47,127 bases of DNA from a virus, in IMG/VR virus record IMGVR_UViG_3300009610_000038, positions 1-47,127 of that record. One strand, given 5' to 3'. The stretch's first letter is position 1, and every line of letters starts with the position of its first letter. Below the pieces are notes generated by a model. It did no database searches and was not told the DNA's origin. It saw only the letters and a list, made by a program, of their open reading frames with translations. The position numbers and the translations under genes are program-made. Positions 46,498 to 47,127 of this stretch are shown piece by piece.

Positions 46498-46552
46498 ATC
46501 ATAGGGGTATATAGTGTATACGTCAAGAACTCTATGTAAATACGGTTAAAAG
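46498..46552 (-). promoter_or_regulatory. Boxed sigma70-type promoter 11 (minus strand)
   Basis: Minus strand: TTAACCG half-site (box from 46542) with a poorly conserved partner, a 15-bp gap, TTGACG (46521-46526), a 17-bp spacer and TATGAT (46498-46503). It drives the 46266 gene. Confidence 0.68.
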
Positions 46553-46559
46553 TTGTTGT

Positions 46560-46800
46560 TGGGAGGCAATATCTATTATATCTAGGGGGCGATAGATATT
46601 GGTAAGCTATTGATATTAAACAATAATAATCAATATCTATGATATCTATGGAAACCGGCCTTTCTATACACCTCTATACTGTCCAACTACTCTCTTTTTT
46701 AATAGATAATAATAGATATAATAGATATTAAGTAAGAACAAGGGCTTAGCCCCTTGTGGGGTGCTAGATATCTGATAGATAGTATTCATACAGCGTATAC
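46560..46800. repeat. AT-rich cluster of TAGATA/TATCTA repeats (origin candidate)
   Basis: About ten copies of TAGATA or its complement within 240 bases, many as ATATCTAT/ATAGATAT, in both orientations. No gene is present. Together with the high AT content this resembles iterons next to a DNA-unwinding region. Origin function is an inference. Confidence 0.5.
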
Positions 46801-47127
46801 ATGATTAACCCTAATCGTTAGTGCTAACCGCTACTTACCATACTAACATAGGTTGCAATAATAAGGCGACCGCCTTATATTCCATAATGTATGTTATGCG
46901 AACACACTATGGTTGTATGAATGTGAAGCGTATGGCTGTACCTACATACATACATACATGGTGTATACCCGTTAACGTTAATTAATTACCCTAACACTCG
47001 TTAAGTATTCAAATTAAAATTAATTTTAATCAATAGACAACAACACCCAAAGCGAATTCGTTAACGTTAACGCCACCCCCCACCTACCCCTAAAATTTTA
47101 TTCAAAACGTCGGGGCTACCCCATTTC
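46801..47127. other. AT-rich non-coding right end with palindromes
   Basis: No convincing gene. Contains an 18-bp near-palindrome ATAAGGCG-AC-CGCCTTAT (46861-46878), TACA/TACATACA microrepeats (about 46943-46960), a perfect 18-bp palindrome ATTAAAATTAATTTTAAT (47013-47030), and the 12-bp palindrome GTTAACGTTAAC (47060-47071). GTTAAC elements recur as in the promoter boxes. The + strand gene at base 7 is next if the molecule is circular. Confidence 0.5.

Noticed and set aside
46887-46985. A 32-residue plus-strand ORF in the right-end region
   Set aside because: No ribosome site, low-complexity TACATACA codons, and no overlap or neighbour supporting it.
1-47127. Lysogeny module (integrase, excisionase, CI-like repressor)
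   Set aside because: No integrase or recombinase motif and no clear helix-turn-helix repressor was found; the weak helix-turn-helix resemblance at 45994-46176 is insufficient.

Overview
The window looks like an essentially complete genome of a tailed double-stranded DNA phage, probably a siphovirus. It has a long tape-measure protein, a tail-tube protein, a two-frame tail-assembly chaperone and no sheath gene. I see no integrase, no recognisable repressor and no tRNA, so a strictly lytic lifestyle is the simplest reading. The promoters are good sigma70-type (TTGACA/TATATT, about 17 bp spacing). The pentamer GANTC, the target of the alphaproteobacterial CcrM methylase, is almost absent: reading by eye I found one site in 47 kb. 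This points to an alphaproteobacterial host, but that is an inference. The left end opens inside or just before a gene and the right end lies in an AT-rich non-coding stretch. The terminase genes are in the middle, so the ends of the window are probably an assembly cut and not packaging ends.

Layout: (1) 1-6225, plus strand: small, mostly unrecognised early-type genes, plus a VRR-NUC nuclease and a DUF932-like protein. (2) 6297-29313, plus strand: virion genes. A small tail-associated protein, a BppU-like protein and a 1132-residue collagen-like tail fibre come first. They are followed by an isolated gene with its own promoter and terminator (10559-11206), then terminase, portal, head morphogenesis, scaffold, capsid, head-tail joining, tail tube, chaperones, tape measure, tail tip and receptor-binding genes. 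A strong terminator closes the block at 29323-29356. (3) 29359-39172, minus strand: the replication and recombination module (family A DNA polymerase, sliding-clamp-like protein, DEAH helicase, Cas4-like nuclease, DUF669-type SSB, Sak4-type recombinase and several small genes). (4) 39496-41880, plus strand: a primase-polymerase/DUF3987 protein, divergent from block 3. (5) 41980-46457, minus strand: small early-type genes and a pectate-lyase-fold beta-helix protein. (6) 46458-47127: AT-rich, repeat-rich non-coding DNA, a plausible origin or control region.

The most interesting system is regulatory. Thirteen promoters, in both small-gene arms and one downstream of the polymerase, carry an upstream box built from directly repeated TTAACCG-like heptamers about 11 bp apart. 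The box always has the same orientation relative to transcription. In twelve of the thirteen the gap from box to -35 falls into two classes, 14-15 bp or 24-25 bp, one helical turn apart. The candidate promoters of the virion and replication blocks lack the box. This looks like a dedicated phage regulon controlled by an unidentified DNA-binding protein acting on one face of the helix.

Other points of note: a sliding-clamp-like protein that ends in an SSB-type acidic tip (DDIPF) while the phage SSB lacks one; a carbohydrate-binding-like domain inserted in the repeat array of the tail fibre; a structured leader upstream of the replication operon; a beta-helix protein outside the virion block; no recognisable endolysin; and an over-represented heptamer TGTGGGG.
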